Positions 62,917 to 64,000 of a stretch of DNA of 64,000 nucleotides are shown here, in pieces. How positions within the stretch are numbered: position 1 is the stretch's first letter; every line of letters starts with the position of its first letter. Origin of the DNA: Mugil cephalus (lineage: Eukaryota; Chordata; Actinopteri; Mugiliformes; Mugilidae); NCBI RefSeq assembly GCF_022458985.1, contig NC_061789.1, positions 19,386,357-19,450,356 of the forward strand. The letters are read 5' to 3'. A program made the translations under genes and the position numbers. The notes under the pieces are model-generated. The model was given only the letters and a program-made list of their open reading frames with translations. It made no database searches and was not told where the DNA came from.

Positions 62917-64000
62917 GTAAGACGAGCGGTGGCGTGGCGGATCATCTCGCTTTGCTGTTCATGTTTAAAATGAGCTACAGAGCTGCACTGTGAAATTATT
63001 CAGTTTCAACCTTAATTTAATTTTGGCCCATTGGCGTTGATTTTAAAGAGGTGACCCAACCGGTTACTCATTGCAGGAGCTTTTATTCGACTCGGCAACG
63101 TAACCTAGCCTACATATATATATATATATATATTTTTTTTTTTTCTTGACTAGGATTATTATGAAAACACCACAGAAATTGCTAATTATCGGCGATGATG
63201 AAATTTAGTTTGAATCTATTTTCATGAGTCCCTTTTCATGAAAGATATTTTTTTGTGATGCGGATAACCCCTTCAAAAATAGCCCTTTCTCTGTATGTAA
63301 CTTAGCCTACTGTATTATTGACTTCCGATGAAGATCTTTATCTCTGTCTATCTATCTATCTGTCTATCTGTCTGTCTGTCTGTGTGTCTGTCTAGTTCAG
63401 GAGTGGAAATCATAATTAAAAATGATTGAGTTATGAAGGCATGCTTGCTTGATCTTCACTTGTAGCTATTTGAACCAGATGTGTCGTTTCTCCACACTGA
63501 AAAAGAATCTAACAGCAAAATCTGATATTTATTTCCCGTATTTTTCATGTCCTGAGCCTGTAGTTCAAGGATTCCTGTGTGCTGACACAGGATATGTGTA
63601 TTTGTCATAATTTGTTGTTGTTGTCACTCCCCGAGATGTTATCAGAGGTGTGTTTAACACGGAATTGGAGATATGATGAAACACTCTTCCGGTCCAAAAA
63701 CACGCTAAACAAATTAATCCAAACAAACATTTTTTTCTTCTGTTTCCAAGGCCCTCATTATGTTGAGTATGCCATCCAGTAAATTACACTGAAGGGCCAG
63801 AATGCCCTTTCCACTCATCAGAGGGAGGAATATACCGACCACAACCGACGCCTCTAACCCACAGAGGTTTTGTTGTTTTTTGTCAGATGTGACTGACTGT
63901 GCTGTCTGATCCCCTGGAAGATCAGATCAGCTAAAAGCAGTAGGAGAGCTAAGTCACTGTGACGCTCTCTGTAGGGGATCACAGGCCTGAGGAACATGAG
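62917..64000 (+). other. hsd3b7 intron 1 (incomplete)
   Basis: No second hsd3b7 exon was found up to the window end. Contains a (TA)n run (63114-63133) and a TCTA/TCTG tetranucleotide array (63342-63395). Confidence 0.5.
63342..63395. repeat. (TCTA)n/(TCTG)n microsatellite
   Basis: Imperfect tetranucleotide array of alternating TCTA and TCTG units in hsd3b7 intron 1. Confidence 0.85.

Noticed and set aside
63579-63782. Possible second exon of hsd3b7
   Set aside because: The translation has no similarity to the expected NAD-binding or catalytic wording of 3-beta-HSDs and no phase-1 acceptor.

Overview
The window looks like nuclear DNA of a teleost fish. It carries five intron-containing vertebrate genes with short to medium introns. 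Between and inside them are Tc1-type and hAT-type DNA transposons, a decayed retroelement, CA/GT microsatellites and tRNA-Cys genes. Gene identities come from reading the exons against remembered vertebrate proteins. Exon borders were set by hand from GT-AG sites and reading phase, and all five coding models keep frame.

Layout: 1-4.6 kb is intergenic. kcnh6, an ERG-type voltage-gated K+ channel on + (5192-26592), has 16 coding exons and 1211 codons. It holds two tRNA-Cys genes, a decayed tRNA copy, an antisense reverse-transcriptase relic and a hAT-like relic in its introns. Its large sixth intron contains two candidate alternative first exons that would encode short-N-terminus channels. Next come a third tRNA-Cys and an inverted, decayed copy of part of a kcnh6 3' exon (28.6-28.8 kb). 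dcaf7 (WD40 protein, -, 30503-32894, 342 codons) lies head-to-head with ccdc47 (ER membrane chaperone subunit, +, 35028-38025, 487 codons). setd1a (H3K4 methyltransferase of COMPASS, +, 41675-58609, 20 coding exons, 2206 codons) follows. It contains a probable U12-type AT-AC intron, a 952-bp hAT element with perfect 8-bp target duplication, and a broken Tc1 element beside a long CA array. The first coding exon of hsd3b7 (+, 62757-62916) is at the right end, and the gene runs out of the window.

The genes do not form one pathway. kcnh6 sets membrane repolarisation, dcaf7 is a kinase scaffold and E3-substrate receptor, ccdc47 acts in membrane-protein biogenesis, setd1a in chromatin, and hsd3b7 in bile-acid and oxysterol metabolism. 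The order is still informative. KCNH6, DCAF7 and CCDC47 are neighbours on human 17q23, and SETD1A-HSD3B7 are neighbours on human 16p11.2, so the fish window joins two blocks that are separate in human.
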